DNA from: Pseudomonas mohnii
GTDB lineage: Bacteria > Pseudomonadota > Gammaproteobacteria > Pseudomonadales > Pseudomonadaceae
Assembly: GCF_900105115.1 (NCBI RefSeq)
Contig: NZ_FNRV01000001.1
Location: 4,139,501 to 4,203,500 of the forward strand
Reading direction: 5' to 3'
Length of the DNA stretch: 64,000 nucleotides
The position numbers were made by a program, and so were the translations under genes. The notes beneath the pieces were generated by a model, which did not search any database, was not told the DNA's origin, and saw only the letters and a list, made by a program, of their open reading frames with translations. Positions 1 to 7,922 of the stretch are shown here, piece after piece (positions within the stretch are counted from its first letter, which is position 1; the number at the start of each line of letters is the position of its first letter).

Positions 1-156
1 GGTCTGGCGAAACTCCACCGCCAGGCCGAATTCTTCGGCGGTACGACCGCACAGGGCGGAAATGTCAGCGAGGGTTTCGTGGCCGTAGGTTGCCGGCTCA
101 CGGGTGCCGAGCAGGTTCAGATTCGGGCCGTTGAGCACCAGAATAATGGGGGGCAT
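1..156 (-). CDS. aroQ: 3-dehydroquinate dehydratase type II, N-terminal 52 residues (cut by window edge)
   Basis: The reverse strand from an ATG at 156 reads [20 protein letters not shown] and runs off the window after 52 residues. NGPNLNLLG followed by a TYG tyrosine is the signature of the type II (dodecameric) dehydroquinase, which converts 3-dehydroquinate to 3-dehydroshikimate in the shikimate pathway or in quinate breakdown. The catalytic Tyr and Arg lie in the visible part; the His motif lies outside. Pseudomonas often carries more than one aroQ copy, and the partial sequence cannot tell which this is. Confidence 0.9.
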   Translation of the reverse strand, partial: MPPIILVLNGPNLNLLGTREPATYGHETLADISALCGRTAEEFGLAVEFRQT

Positions 157-294
157 CGATGTTTCTCCACTTATTGTTTTTGGCATTGGCCGAGGATTCC
201 AGCCTGTGGAGATAAATTGTACTAACTGGTTAATTCGGTCAATTGAAGAGCCAGTCACCGGGCTTTTTGTGTGCGGTGATCGGACGGTTTCGTA

Positions 295-1206
295 TCAGCG
301 CGGCAGATGCTCAAGCAGAAAATCGATAAACGCCCGCAATCTGAGGGGGACGTGGCGACTTTGCGGATAGAGCAGGGTAAACGGCCGAGAGCGTCCGCCG
401 TAGGGCTTGAGCACTTCCAGCAATGAGCCATCAGCCAGTTCCTTTTCGACAATGAAACGATAGGTCTGAAACAACCCCGCGCCGTGTTTCGCCAGGGTCA
501 CGCCACCCAATACATCGTCGGAACAACTGAAGTTGCCTTCCGCCAGAATTTCCCGCTCCACGCTCTTGTCGTTGAACAACCAGGCGATGCGCCGGCCGCT
601 GCTGGGCAGTTCGTACTGGATGCATTCGTGGTGCTGCAGGTCGTCGAGGGTTTGCGGCGTGCCGGCACGCTGGAGGTAGTCGGGGCTGGCAACCATCACC
701 AGTTCGGCGTCTTCGAGGGGCCTGGCGATCAGGCCGGAATCCGGAATCGCCCGCACGCGAATGGCCATGTCATAGCCTTCGCCGACAAAATCGATGTTGC
801 GATTGCTGATGTGCGACTCAACCTTCACCGCCGGAAAACGCGCGCGAAAGGCCGGGAGCAACGGCAGGATGCGATGGTGGGCGTAGGTGGTGGGAATACT
901 GATGCGCAGGGTCCCGGACGGTACTTGCTGCTGGCCCATGACTTCGCGCTGGGCTTCAACCAGTTGGGCCAGCGCCTGGCGGCATTCCTCGTAGTAGCGA
1001 CGACCGCTGTCGGTCAGCTTGACGCTGCGGGTGGTGCGTGCGAACAGCCGTACGCCCAGACGCTCTTCCATACGTGACACCGAGCGACTCACGGCCGCCG
1101 GAGTGACGCCTGCCACCAGCGCGGCAGAAGTGAAGCTACCGGCTTCGGCGGCCAGGCAAAACAGCTCGATACTGCCTAGCTGAAGATCGTCGAATTGTCG
1201 CTGCAT
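295..1206 (-). CDS. LysR-family transcriptional regulator
   Basis: 303 residues, the usual LysR length. Residues about 10-70 form the winged helix-turn-helix (FCLAAEAGSFTSAALVAGVT, then SRSVSRMEERLGVRLFART), followed by the periplasmic-binding-protein-like effector domain from about 95 to 300. The run TTRSVKLTDSGRRYYEECR is typical of the branch that regulates oxidoreductases and aromatic metabolism. It is divergent from the small tautomerase gene at 1326 with a 119 bp shared upstream region, so that gene is the most likely target; this is inference. The inducer cannot be read from the sequence. Confidence 0.9.
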   Translation of the reverse strand: MQRQFDDLQLGSIELFCLAAEAGSFTSAALVAGVTPAAVSRSVSRMEERLGVRLFARTTRSVKLTDSGRRYYEECRQALAQLVEAQREVMGQQQVPSGTLRISIPTTYAHHRILPLLPAFRARFPAVKVESHISNRNIDFVGEGYDMAIRVRAIPDSGLIARPLEDAELVMVASPDYLQRAGTPQTLDDLQHHECIQYELPSSGRRIAWLFNDKSVEREILAEGNFSCSDDVLGGVTLAKHGAGLFQTYRFIVEKELADGSLLEVLKPYGGRSRPFTLLYPQSRHVPLRLRAFIDFLLEHLPR

Positions 1207-1325
1207 GATTGATTACACCGGGGATCAAATGAAGTGTGTGAATCAGTATTTATCAGATGCCTGCACACCGATACAGTGAGTTCGATGCCCCAGGCCTTTC
1301 TTGATCAACGAGCAGGAGATACAGC

Positions 1326-1532
1326 ATGCCTTTCGTCAGCGTACGTATTACCCGTGACGGCGTTACCCGGGAGCAAAAAGCCCAGGTCATCGCGGAAATC
1401 ACCGAAACCTTGCAGCGCGTCCTCGGCAAACCGCCAGAACTGACGCACATCGTGATCGAGGAAATTGATACCGATAACTGGGGGTATAAAGGCATCACCA
1501 CCACTGAATATCGAAAGAATCTGCCAGGGTGA
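1326..1532 (+). CDS. 4-oxalocrotonate tautomerase family protein
   Basis: 68 residues beginning MPFVSVRITRDG. Members of the tautomerase superfamily lose the initiator Met so that Pro-1 becomes the catalytic base; that Pro is residue 2 here. The size and the beta-alpha-beta layout fit a 4-OT subunit, which assembles into hexamers. The central DNWGYKG segment places it with small 4-OT paralogues rather than with the meta-cleavage pathway enzyme, and no aromatic catabolic genes lie nearby. AGGAG lies about 9 bases upstream of the ATG. It is divergent from the LysR gene and followed by a strong terminator. The substrate is unknown. Confidence 0.85.
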   Translation: MPFVSVRITRDGVTREQKAQVIAEITETLQRVLGKPPELTHIVIEEIDTDNWGYKGITTTEYRKNLPG

Positions 1533-1543
1533 AAACCGGGTGA

Positions 1544-1571
1544 AAAAAAGCCGTCGCAGAGACGGCTTTTT
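1544..1571. terminator. Rho-independent terminator, copy 1 of an identical pair
   Basis: An A6 run, stem AGCCGTC, loop GCAGA, stem GACGGCT and a T run, placed 12 bases after the tautomerase stop. The same 28 bases recur exactly at 2621-2648. Being flanked by A and T runs, it could work in both directions. Confidence 0.9.
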
Positions 1572-1743
1572 TTGTGGGCGCCGGAAAAGGATTGGTTACG
1601 TTTTTTCAAGGCTGTGAATCGGCCGCAGATAGGGCTGAGCGCTAGTCTCAGAAGCGCATTGACGATTGTGTGCGTCATGCCGATTGTCGGATTTTCAGGG
1701 AATGTCGGGTCTTCGGATTCATTAACCTAACGGATGGGTTAGC

Positions 1744-2172
1744 ATGAAAGTATGCCGTTATAAAGGGCTCTCAGTGGTGATCATGTTGCGCGATGAACAC
1801 TGTCCACCGCATGTGCATGTGGACGCCGGAACATGGAGTGCGAGGTTCAAGTTTTGCTTCTGGCACAACGGTGTTGAACTCTGGGATGTCGTTCCGCTGT
1901 CGAGACGACCGCCATTGGCGGTGCTTGAGGGATTGCGTCAATCGCTCATGCAGCCTGCCCATCTACAGCGCGCTCGTGGTATCTGGTGGCGCAAAATTCA
2001 AACGGTCTGTCTCGACAACCAGTTGTGGGACGGGCAAATCAATGAGGTTGTGTTGGTGAAAGGGATTGCTGGTGCGACTTACATGATTGGTTCTGCGTGT
2101 TATGAGCCCGAAGCGAACAAGACGCTGCTATTTCTGAAGGGTGCACAAGAAGGTGTGGAGATCGAGTTATGA
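1744..2172 (+). CDS. DUF4160 domain protein, first gene of a DUF4160/DUF2442 pair
   Basis: 142 residues. The N-terminal half carries the DUF4160 signature: a short strand, then PPHVHV at residues 21-26, then a strand ending in LWDVVP. The C-terminal half (about 70-142) goes beyond the usual 80-90-residue family length and I do not recognise it. The stop codon overlaps the start of the next gene in ATGA, so the two are translationally coupled. DUF4160 and DUF2442 genes are commonly paired in bacteria and have been suspected of being toxin-antitoxin-like; that role is inference. Base composition looks lower in GC than the flanking trmA. Confidence 0.8.
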   Translation: MKVCRYKGLSVVIMLRDEHCPPHVHVDAGTWSARFKFCFWHNGVELWDVVPLSRRPPLAVLEGLRQSLMQPAHLQRARGIWWRKIQTVCLDNQLWDGQINEVVLVKGIAGATYMIGSACYEPEANKTLLFLKGAQEGVEIEL

Positions 2173-2615
2173 AAACCATAAAAGCCAGGACGCTGTTTGA
2201 TCTACCAGTCACCGAAAGTCGCCTGGACGAAGCCATTGAAAGGGGTGAGTTACGCCGTCGCAGCGGTTTACAGGCCACGGCGGTAGCCTTTCTGGACCCG
2301 TGTCTGGCCGTCAGCTTCGAAGATGGCAGCGGTGTGTTGCTGCCGGTCAAGAATTATTCGGAATTCGACGGTTTTGAGGCCGAGGATTTCACCCGGCTGA
2401 AAGTCGGTTACTCCGGTACGGCGCTTTGCCACGAAGGTAAGGATCTGCATGTATCCATTGCAGAGATGATATCGGCGTGTCCGCCATTGATGGCCATGGC
2501 GACTTCGATCGTCGCGTCACGCAATGGCCGTCAAAGCAGTTCGGCCAAGGCTGAGGCCGCACGCGCCAATGGCAAAAAAGGTGGGCGTCCGCGAAAGGTT
2601 GATGTCGCCCCTTGA
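2169..2615 (+). CDS. DUF2442 domain protein with an AT-hook-like tail
   Basis: 148 residues. Residues about 40-102 match the DUF2442 pattern (LAVSFEDGSGVLLPV, then HVSIAEMIS). The last 25 residues are basic and end in ANGKKGGRPRK; GRPRK at 139-143 is an AT-hook core that could bind the minor groove of DNA. It overlaps the DUF4160 gene by 4 bp. If the pair is toxin-antitoxin-like, the DNA-binding tail makes this the likely antitoxin and autoregulator, which is inference. It is followed by the second copy of the terminator that precedes the pair. Confidence 0.8.
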   Translation: MKTIKARTLFDLPVTESRLDEAIERGELRRRSGLQATAVAFLDPCLAVSFEDGSGVLLPVKNYSEFDGFEAEDFTRLKVGYSGTALCHEGKDLHVSIAEMISACPPLMAMATSIVASRNGRQSSSAKAEAARANGKKGGRPRKVDVAP

Positions 2616-2620
2616 GCCAC

Positions 2621-2648
2621 AAAAAAGCCGTCGCAGAGACGGCTTTTT
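2621..2648. terminator. Rho-independent terminator, copy 2 of the identical pair
   Basis: The same 28 bases as 1544-1571: seven-base-pair stem AGCCGTC/GACGGCT, loop GCAGA, flanked by A and T runs. It lies between the convergent DUF2442 gene and trmA and can serve both. Confidence 0.9.
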
Positions 2649-2666
2649 CATGTCTGGCACCTGCAC

Positions 2667-3746
2667 TCAGCGCCGGGTCAGCAATACGCCGGATTCCATG
2701 TGGTGAGTCCACGGGAACTGGTCGAACATCGCGCATTGGGTGATGCGATGGGTGTCGTGCAGTTGGGCGATGTTGGCCGCCAGGGTTTCCGGGTTGCAGG
2801 AAATGTAGAGGATGTTGTCGAAGCGCCGGGTCAGTTCGCAGGTGTCCGGGTCCATGCCGGCGCGCGGCGGGTCGACGAATACGCTGCCAAACTCGTAGCT
2901 CTTGAGGTCGATGCCGTGCAGGCGACGGAACGGCCGCACTTCATTCAAGGCTTCGGTCAGTTCTTCGGCGGACAAGCGCACCAGGGTGACGTTATCCACC
3001 GCGTTTTCGCTGAGGTTGCTCAGCGCGGCGTTGACCGAGGTCTTGCTGATTTCGGTGGCCAGTACGTTGCGCACACGAGTGGCGAGCGGCAGGGTGAAGT
3101 TGCCGTTGCCGCAATACAGTTCCAGCAAGTCGTCCGGGCGATCGCCCAGCGCGTCGTACGCCCAGTTGAGCATCTTCTGGTTCACGGTGCCGTTGGGCTG
3201 GGTGAACGCGCCTTCGGGCTGGCGATAGCTGAAGGTACGGCCGCCGACTTCCAGTTTCTCCACCACGTAATCGTGACCGATGACTTCGCGCTTGCCCTTG
3301 GAGCGGCCAATCACGCTGACATTCAATTCGGCCGCGAGCTTCGAGGCCGCCGCGTGCCAGTGTTCGTCCAGCGGGCGGTGGTAGCACAGGGTGATCATGG
3401 CGTCGCCAGCCAGAGTGGTCAGGAACTCCACCTGAAACAGCTTGTGGCTCAGGGCTGAACTGGCTTGCCAGGCGGCCTTGAGCTGCGGCATCAACTGGTT
3501 GATGCGCTGGCTGGCGATCGGGAATTCTTCGATCAGGATCGGCGTGCGTTTGTCTTCCTGGGAAAACATCGCGTAGTGGCGCTCGCCGGCTTCGCGCCAC
3601 AGGCGGAATTCGGCGCGCAGGCGGAAATTCTGCAGCGGCGAGTCGAAGACGGTCGGCTGCGGCGCATCGAAAGGCGCCAGGAGGTCACGCAAGCGCGTGA
3701 CCTTTTCTTCGAGCTGAGTGGCGTAGGCCTGGGAATCAAAAGTCAT
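2667..3746 (-). CDS. trmA: tRNA (uracil-5-)-methyltransferase
   Basis: 359 residues, close to E. coli TrmA (366). It makes m5U54 in the T loop of tRNA using SAM. The SAM motif [16 protein letters not shown], the VDPPRAGMD motif, the catalytic Cys317 in [12 protein letters not shown] and the general base Glu351 in HHMESG are all present. The ATG at 3746 overlaps the stop of the upstream permease gene by 4 bp (ATGA), so the pair is a coupled operon. The frame stays open far upstream, but that stretch is antisense-like and unrelated to TrmA. Confidence 0.97.
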   Translation of the reverse strand: MTFDSQAYATQLEEKVTRLRDLLAPFDAPQPTVFDSPLQNFRLRAEFRLWREAGERHYAMFSQEDKRTPILIEEFPIASQRINQLMPQLKAAWQASSALSHKLFQVEFLTTLAGDAMITLCYHRPLDEHWHAAASKLAAELNVSVIGRSKGKREVIGHDYVVEKLEVGGRTFSYRQPEGAFTQPNGTVNQKMLNWAYDALGDRPDDLLELYCGNGNFTLPLATRVRNVLATEISKTSVNAALSNLSENAVDNVTLVRLSAEELTEALNEVRPFRRLHGIDLKSYEFGSVFVDPPRAGMDPDTCELTRRFDNILYISCNPETLAANIAQLHDTHRITQCAMFDQFPWTHHMESGVLLTRR

Positions 3747-5038
3747 GCGTTGAACCAACCCAGCTTGATCACGAACAGAATCGACAGAATCACCAGCGCC
3801 GGGTTCAGCTCGCGGCCACGCCCGGACAGCAGTTTGATCGCGGTCCACGAGATGAAGCCGAAAGCGATGCCGTTGGCGATGGAGTAAGTGAATGGCATCG
3901 CCAGGGCGGTAATCACGACCGGTGCGGCAACAGTGATGTCGTCCCAGTCTATTTCGGCCAGGCCGGATGTCATCAGTACGGCGACGAACAGCAGCGCCGG
4001 GGCAGTGGCGAACGCCGGAACGCTGGAGGCCAGGGGCGAGAAGAACAGCGCCAGCAGGAACAGGATCGCCACCACGACGGCCGTCAGGCCCGTGCGGCCA
4101 CCGGCACTCACGCCGGCGGCGGATTCGATGTAGCTGGTGGTGGTCGAGGTGCCCAGCAGGGAACCGGCCATGGCGGCGGTACTGTCGGCGATCAGGGCAC
4201 GGCCCATTTTCGGCATGTGACCGTCCTTGCCCATCAGGCCGGCGCGCTTGGCGACGCCGATCAGGGTGCCGGAGTTGTCGAACAGGTCGACGAACAGGAA
4301 AGCGAAAATCACGCTGACCAGACCGATGTCCAATGCACCCTTGATGTCCAGTTGCAGGAAGGTCGGCGCCAGCGAAGGCGGCATCGACATCACGCCGCCG
4401 AACGGGCTGAAACCCAGCAGGATCGACGCAATGGTCACGACCAGAATGCCGATCAGCACGGCGCCACGCACGGCCAGTGCTTCGAGGGCGACGATCAGGG
4501 CAAAGCCGAGGGTGGCGAGGATCGGTGCCGGTTGTTTGAGGTCGCCGAGGCCGACCATGGTCGCCGGGTTGCTGACCACGATGCCGGCGTTGTGCAGGGC
4601 GATCAGGGCCAGGAACAGGCCGATACCGGCGGCAATCGCCGAGCGCAATGGCAACGGGATGCTGTTGATGATCCATTCACGGATGCGGAAGATCGACAGC
4701 AGGAAGAAGCACACCGCCGAAATGAACACCGCGCCCAGCGCCACTTGCCAGGTGTGACCCATGTGCAGGACCACGGTGTAGGTGAAGAAGGCGTTCAGGC
4801 CCATGCCCGGCGCGAGGGCGATCGGGTAGTTGGCGATCAACCCCATGACCGTGGAGCCGATGGCGGCGGCCAGACAGGTCGCGACAAATACCGCGCCCTT
4901 GTCCATGCCGGTCTCGCCGAGGATGCTCGGGTTGACGAACAGGATGTAGGCCATGGCTAAAAAGGTCGTGACGCCCGCCAGTATCTCGGTGCGTACGTTG
5001 GTGTTGTGTGCCTTGAGTTGAAACAGCCTTTCCAGCAT
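3743..5038 (-). CDS. NCS2-family purine permease (AzgA/AdeP/GhxP type)
   Basis: 431 residues with about 12-14 hydrophobic segments. The N-terminus [20 protein letters not shown] and the block [17 protein letters not shown] are hallmarks of the COG2252 branch of NCS2, which takes up adenine, guanine or hypoxanthine with protons at the inner membrane. [20 protein letters not shown] forms the second substrate/transport signature. Which purine it prefers is not evident. It is the first gene of a two-gene operon with trmA. Its 5' region (5039-5257) is shared divergently with the next gene. Confidence 0.92.
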   Translation of the reverse strand: MLERLFQLKAHNTNVRTEILAGVTTFLAMAYILFVNPSILGETGMDKGAVFVATCLAAAIGSTVMGLIANYPIALAPGMGLNAFFTYTVVLHMGHTWQVALGAVFISAVCFFLLSIFRIREWIINSIPLPLRSAIAAGIGLFLALIALHNAGIVVSNPATMVGLGDLKQPAPILATLGFALIVALEALAVRGAVLIGILVVTIASILLGFSPFGGVMSMPPSLAPTFLQLDIKGALDIGLVSVIFAFLFVDLFDNSGTLIGVAKRAGLMGKDGHMPKMGRALIADSTAAMAGSLLGTSTTTSYIESAAGVSAGGRTGLTAVVVAILFLLALFFSPLASSVPAFATAPALLFVAVLMTSGLAEIDWDDITVAAPVVITALAMPFTYSIANGIAFGFISWTAIKLLSGRGRELNPALVILSILFVIKLGWFNA

Positions 5039-5257
5039 GTCTGCTCCCCGTGGCGCGCCCGGCGCCGTGAATGTATCGACCTCAACAGCAAAGCACAGAC
5101 CGCTGTTGGCGCCTGGGAATTTTCTGTGGGTCGGAAAAAGCCGCGCATCATACCAGCAGCGTAGGGTTATGGCTGCTTATGGCGGTGATCGTCGTCGATG
5201 TTTTGCGTTTAGCCCAAGTCAGCCATACTGCGCGCTGTTTTTGGGGAGGGGTATCGC

Positions 5258-5704
5258 GTGAAGAAGCGTCTGTTTATCGGCATCGGAATGTTGCTGGCCT
5301 TGTGCCTGGGGGCACAAACCGCCTCGGCGGCCTCGGCGCCACCCTTGACTCAGTTGAAAGTGCTCAAGGTCGAATCGCCGGCCTGCGGCTTTGAAGACAT
5401 TGCTGAAGGACAGGAGCAGACACGCTGCAACCACTCCGGCCCTCACATCATGATCTACGTGTTGGAAGTCGGTTACGGTCGCGAGGCGCATGTCGGACTG
5501 GACGGTTTTGATGTGAATGGCACCCGGGCTCCAGTCTGTGCGTTCACTAACGGCAACCTGACGGACTGCACCGTAGGCATGAAAACCGTTGGTTATCTGT
5601 ACGTCTTCGATATGGCGGGCAAGCAGGAAGGCACGTTCACCTTCAGCAACACCTCGATCAACGCCCCGGGCAACACTTTGTCGACGCAGCTCTACATCAA
5701 GTAA
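5258..5704 (+). CDS. DUF4879 (YolA-like) secreted protein
   Basis: 148 residues starting at GTG, 5 bases after a GGGGAGGGG ribosome site. Residues 1-25 form a Sec signal peptide (KKR, hydrophobic core, cleavage near ASAAS). The mature part, with LTQLKVLKVESPACGF, GPHIMIYVLEVGYG and a C-terminal beta-rich half, resembles the DUF4879 family known from Bacillus YolA; I recognised this by pattern, not by search. There are four Cys in the mature part, so disulphides in the periplasm or outside are likely. The function is unknown. It is monocistronic between divergent neighbours. Confidence 0.7.
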   Translation: MKKRLFIGIGMLLALCLGAQTASAASAPPLTQLKVLKVESPACGFEDIAEGQEQTRCNHSGPHIMIYVLEVGYGREAHVGLDGFDVNGTRAPVCAFTNGNLTDCTVGMKTVGYLYVFDMAGKQEGTFTFSNTSINAPGNTLSTQLYIK

Positions 5705-5770
5705 GGCGGGGTTCGAACAAGGGGCGGGAAAGCTGACTACGCTTTAAGGATCACTCCCTGGATTGCCCTT

Positions 5771-6322
5771 ATGACCTTTAGAGCCTTGATTACCCTCGCC
5801 GAGGGCATCGATGACCTGCAAGCCGTGACCCTGGTCGACGTGCTGCGCCGCGCCAAAGTGGAAGTGGTGGTGGCCAGCATCGAGGGGCGACGCATGCTCA
5901 CCTGCGCCCGCGGCACCCGCCTGACCTGCGATGCCATGCTGGTGGACCTGCTGGCCCAGCCATTCGACCTGATCGCCCTGCCCGGCGGTGCAGTGGGGGC
6001 GCAGCACCTGGCGAACCATCAACCCCTGCAACAATTGATCAAGGATCAGGCGGCGGCCGGTCGCTTGTTCGCGGGCATTGCCGAGGCCCCCGCGCTGGCG
6101 CTGCAGGCTTTTGGCGTGTTGCGCCAGCGGCGCATGACCTGCTTGCCTTCTGTCAGCCATCAACTGTCAGGCTGCAACTTCGTCGATCAACCGGTGGTGG
6201 TTGATGGCAACTGCATTACGGCCCAGGGCTCGGGCGCTGCCCTGCCGTTCGCCCTGGCGCTGGTGGAACAACTCTGCGGCAAGGCCACGCGAACGGCGGT
6301 GGCGTCGGAGTTGGTGGTTTAG
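5771..6322 (+). CDS. DJ-1/PfpI-fold protein lacking the catalytic residues
   Basis: 183 residues that align along their length with DJ-1/YajL: ALITLAEGIDDLQAV, FDLIALPGGAVGAQHL, the nucleophile-elbow region, and TAQGSGAALPFALALVEQL near the end. The elbow reads FAGIAEAPALAL instead of AAICAAPA, so the nucleophilic Cys is Ala104, and the glutamate that activates it is Gln17. The protein is therefore unlikely to have the glyoxalase or deglycase activity claimed for the family. The ORF itself is intact, which suggests a retained non-enzymatic role. Its ribosome site is weak. It ends 2 bp from the convergent MFS gene. Confidence 0.85.
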   Translation: MTFRALITLAEGIDDLQAVTLVDVLRRAKVEVVVASIEGRRMLTCARGTRLTCDAMLVDLLAQPFDLIALPGGAVGAQHLANHQPLQQLIKDQAAAGRLFAGIAEAPALALQAFGVLRQRRMTCLPSVSHQLSGCNFVDQPVVVDGNCITAQGSGAALPFALALVEQLCGKATRTAVASELVV

Positions 6323-6324
6323 CG

Positions 6325-7563
6325 TCAGGCCTTCACTTCTTCCTTCGGCACATGCATGCGATCGCGGCTGGCCAGACTCGGGAACAGTTTGATCCACACC
6401 CCGGTCACCACCAGTGTGCCGATACCGCCCATGACCACCGCCGGCACGGTTCCGAACCAGTGGGCGGTCAGGCCGGATTCGAATTCTCCCAATTGATTCG
6501 AAGCACCGATGAACAATCCGTTCACGGCGCTGACCCGGCCACGCATTTCGTCCGGGGTTTCCAGTTGCACGAAGGACGCGCGGATCACCATGCTGATCAT
6601 GTCGGCCGCGCCCAGGATCACCAGTACGGCCAGCGAGAACCAGAACGATGTCGACAGGCCGAAGGCGATGGTTGCCACACCAAATATGCCCACGGCGGTG
6701 AACATCACTCGCCCGACATTGCGGTCGACAGCAAATCGCGCCAGCCACAGCGACATCATCAGCGCGCCCACTGCGGGTGCCGAGCGCAGCAGGCCCAGGC
6801 CCCACGGGCCGGTCAGCAGGATGTCCTTGGCGAAAACCGGCAGCAACGCCGTCGCGCCACCCAGCAGGACGGCGAACAGGTCAAGGGAGATGGCCCCTAG
6901 TATGTCGGGGCGACTGCGAATGAAGCGGATGCCGGCCAGCAGTGAATCGAGGGTGGCCTTGCCCTTGTTCAGCGGCGTTTGGCGGGCGGGCAGGTTGAGC
7001 ATCAGCGAGCAGGCAATGAGGTAAAGGATCACCGTCGGGCCATAGACCCAGACACTGCCGAAGGCGTAGAGCAATCCACCGAGGGCCGGGGCGACGATGG
7101 TCGCTGACTGCTGGGCCGACTGTGCGGCGGCGACGGCCCGGGGAAACAGGGCGCTGGGCACGATACTCGGCAGCAGGGCCTGGGTGGTCGGCATTTCGAA
7201 GGAGCGAGCGGCACCGAGCACGAACGCGAGGATGAAGATCATTTCCCGGGTGACATGGTCAGTTGCGCTGCCGATCGCCAGCGACAGGGCGATCAGTGCC
7301 TGAATGGACTGGCAGATCGCCGCGACCCTGCGCCGGTCGTAGCGGTCTGCCACATGCCCGGTGTGCAGCATGAACAGCACGCGCGGGGCGAACTCCACCA
7401 GCCCGACCAGGCCCAGATCGAGCACGTTGCCGGTCAGTTGGTACAGGTTCCAGCCAATGGCCACCGTGAGCATTTGAAAGCCGCTGGCCGTAAAGATCCG
7501 GGCCAGCCAGAACGCGATGAAAGGGCGGTGATGACGTAACAGCAAGGGCTCTTGGCTGGGCAT
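6325..7563 (-). CDS. MFS transporter (EntS/MFS_3-like exporter)
   Basis: 412 residues with about 12 hydrophobic segments. The N-terminal RHHRPFIAFWLARIFTASGFQ and the loop GHVADRYDRRRV (motif A between helices 2 and 3) belong to the MFS_3 group, which includes the enterobactin exporter EntS and various drug exporters. LETPDEMRGRVSAVNGLFIG in the C-terminal half is the family's second loop motif. No siderophore genes lie nearby, so the substrate is open. It is transcribed away from the cio operon. Confidence 0.88.
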   Translation of the reverse strand: MPSQEPLLLRHHRPFIAFWLARIFTASGFQMLTVAIGWNLYQLTGNVLDLGLVGLVEFAPRVLFMLHTGHVADRYDRRRVAAICQSIQALIALSLAIGSATDHVTREMIFILAFVLGAARSFEMPTTQALLPSIVPSALFPRAVAAAQSAQQSATIVAPALGGLLYAFGSVWVYGPTVILYLIACSLMLNLPARQTPLNKGKATLDSLLAGIRFIRSRPDILGAISLDLFAVLLGGATALLPVFAKDILLTGPWGLGLLRSAPAVGALMMSLWLARFAVDRNVGRVMFTAVGIFGVATIAFGLSTSFWFSLAVLVILGAADMISMVIRASFVQLETPDEMRGRVSAVNGLFIGASNQLGEFESGLTAHWFGTVPAVVMGGIGTLVVTGVWIKLFPSLASRDRMHVPKEEVKA

Positions 7564-7922
7564 CTGGAGCAGATCTGGGTGTGGGAAAGGGAGAGATTAT
7601 CATTAAGCTGTAACAGGAAGTTGCCATCCTGGAAGATTTAGGTAGCTAGACATCTATTCGTCTGGCTCGCCTCGGTGAGGCAACTTGTCACGCGGCAAAA
7701 GACCACGCGGTTCATCCTCGCAAATGGGACTACTCTTTCAACGTTGCTTGATCCAGATCAATACCCTCGACAGGCGTTGATCCAGTGACCCGAGCGCCAG
7801 ACTCCCTGCGTTGCGATGCTGGTAAAAAAAAGAACGAATTTGAATTCGCCGCACTCCATACCCGTGGGAACCGTGGATGCAGGCTTGCGCCGGCAGCCGT
7901 ACTACCTGACAGAGGAAGACTT
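7564..7922. other. Intergenic region upstream of cioA
   Basis: 359 bases between the divergent MFS gene and cioA. It holds the ANR box listed separately and a second half-match, TTGATCCAGTGAC, at about 7777-7789. The frame of cioA stays open upstream to 7785, but that stretch does not resemble CydA. No RNA gene was seen. Confidence 0.6.
7748..7761. promoter_or_regulatory. ANR/FNR box upstream of cioAB
   Basis: TTGATCCAGATCAA is a perfect match to the TTGAT-N4-ATCAA site of ANR/FNR. It lies 162 bases before the cioA ATG. In P. aeruginosa ANR represses the cyanide-insensitive oxidase at low oxygen, so the same control is expected here. Confidence 0.85.

Noticed and set aside
104..370. 88-residue frame at the start of the window
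   Set aside because: It runs antisense across the aroQ start and the end of the LysR gene with no ribosome site.
3747..4676. N-terminal extension of trmA to 669 residues
   Set aside because: The added part lies in a second frame of the purine permease gene and does not resemble TrmA; the ATG at 3746 overlaps the permease stop as ATGA.
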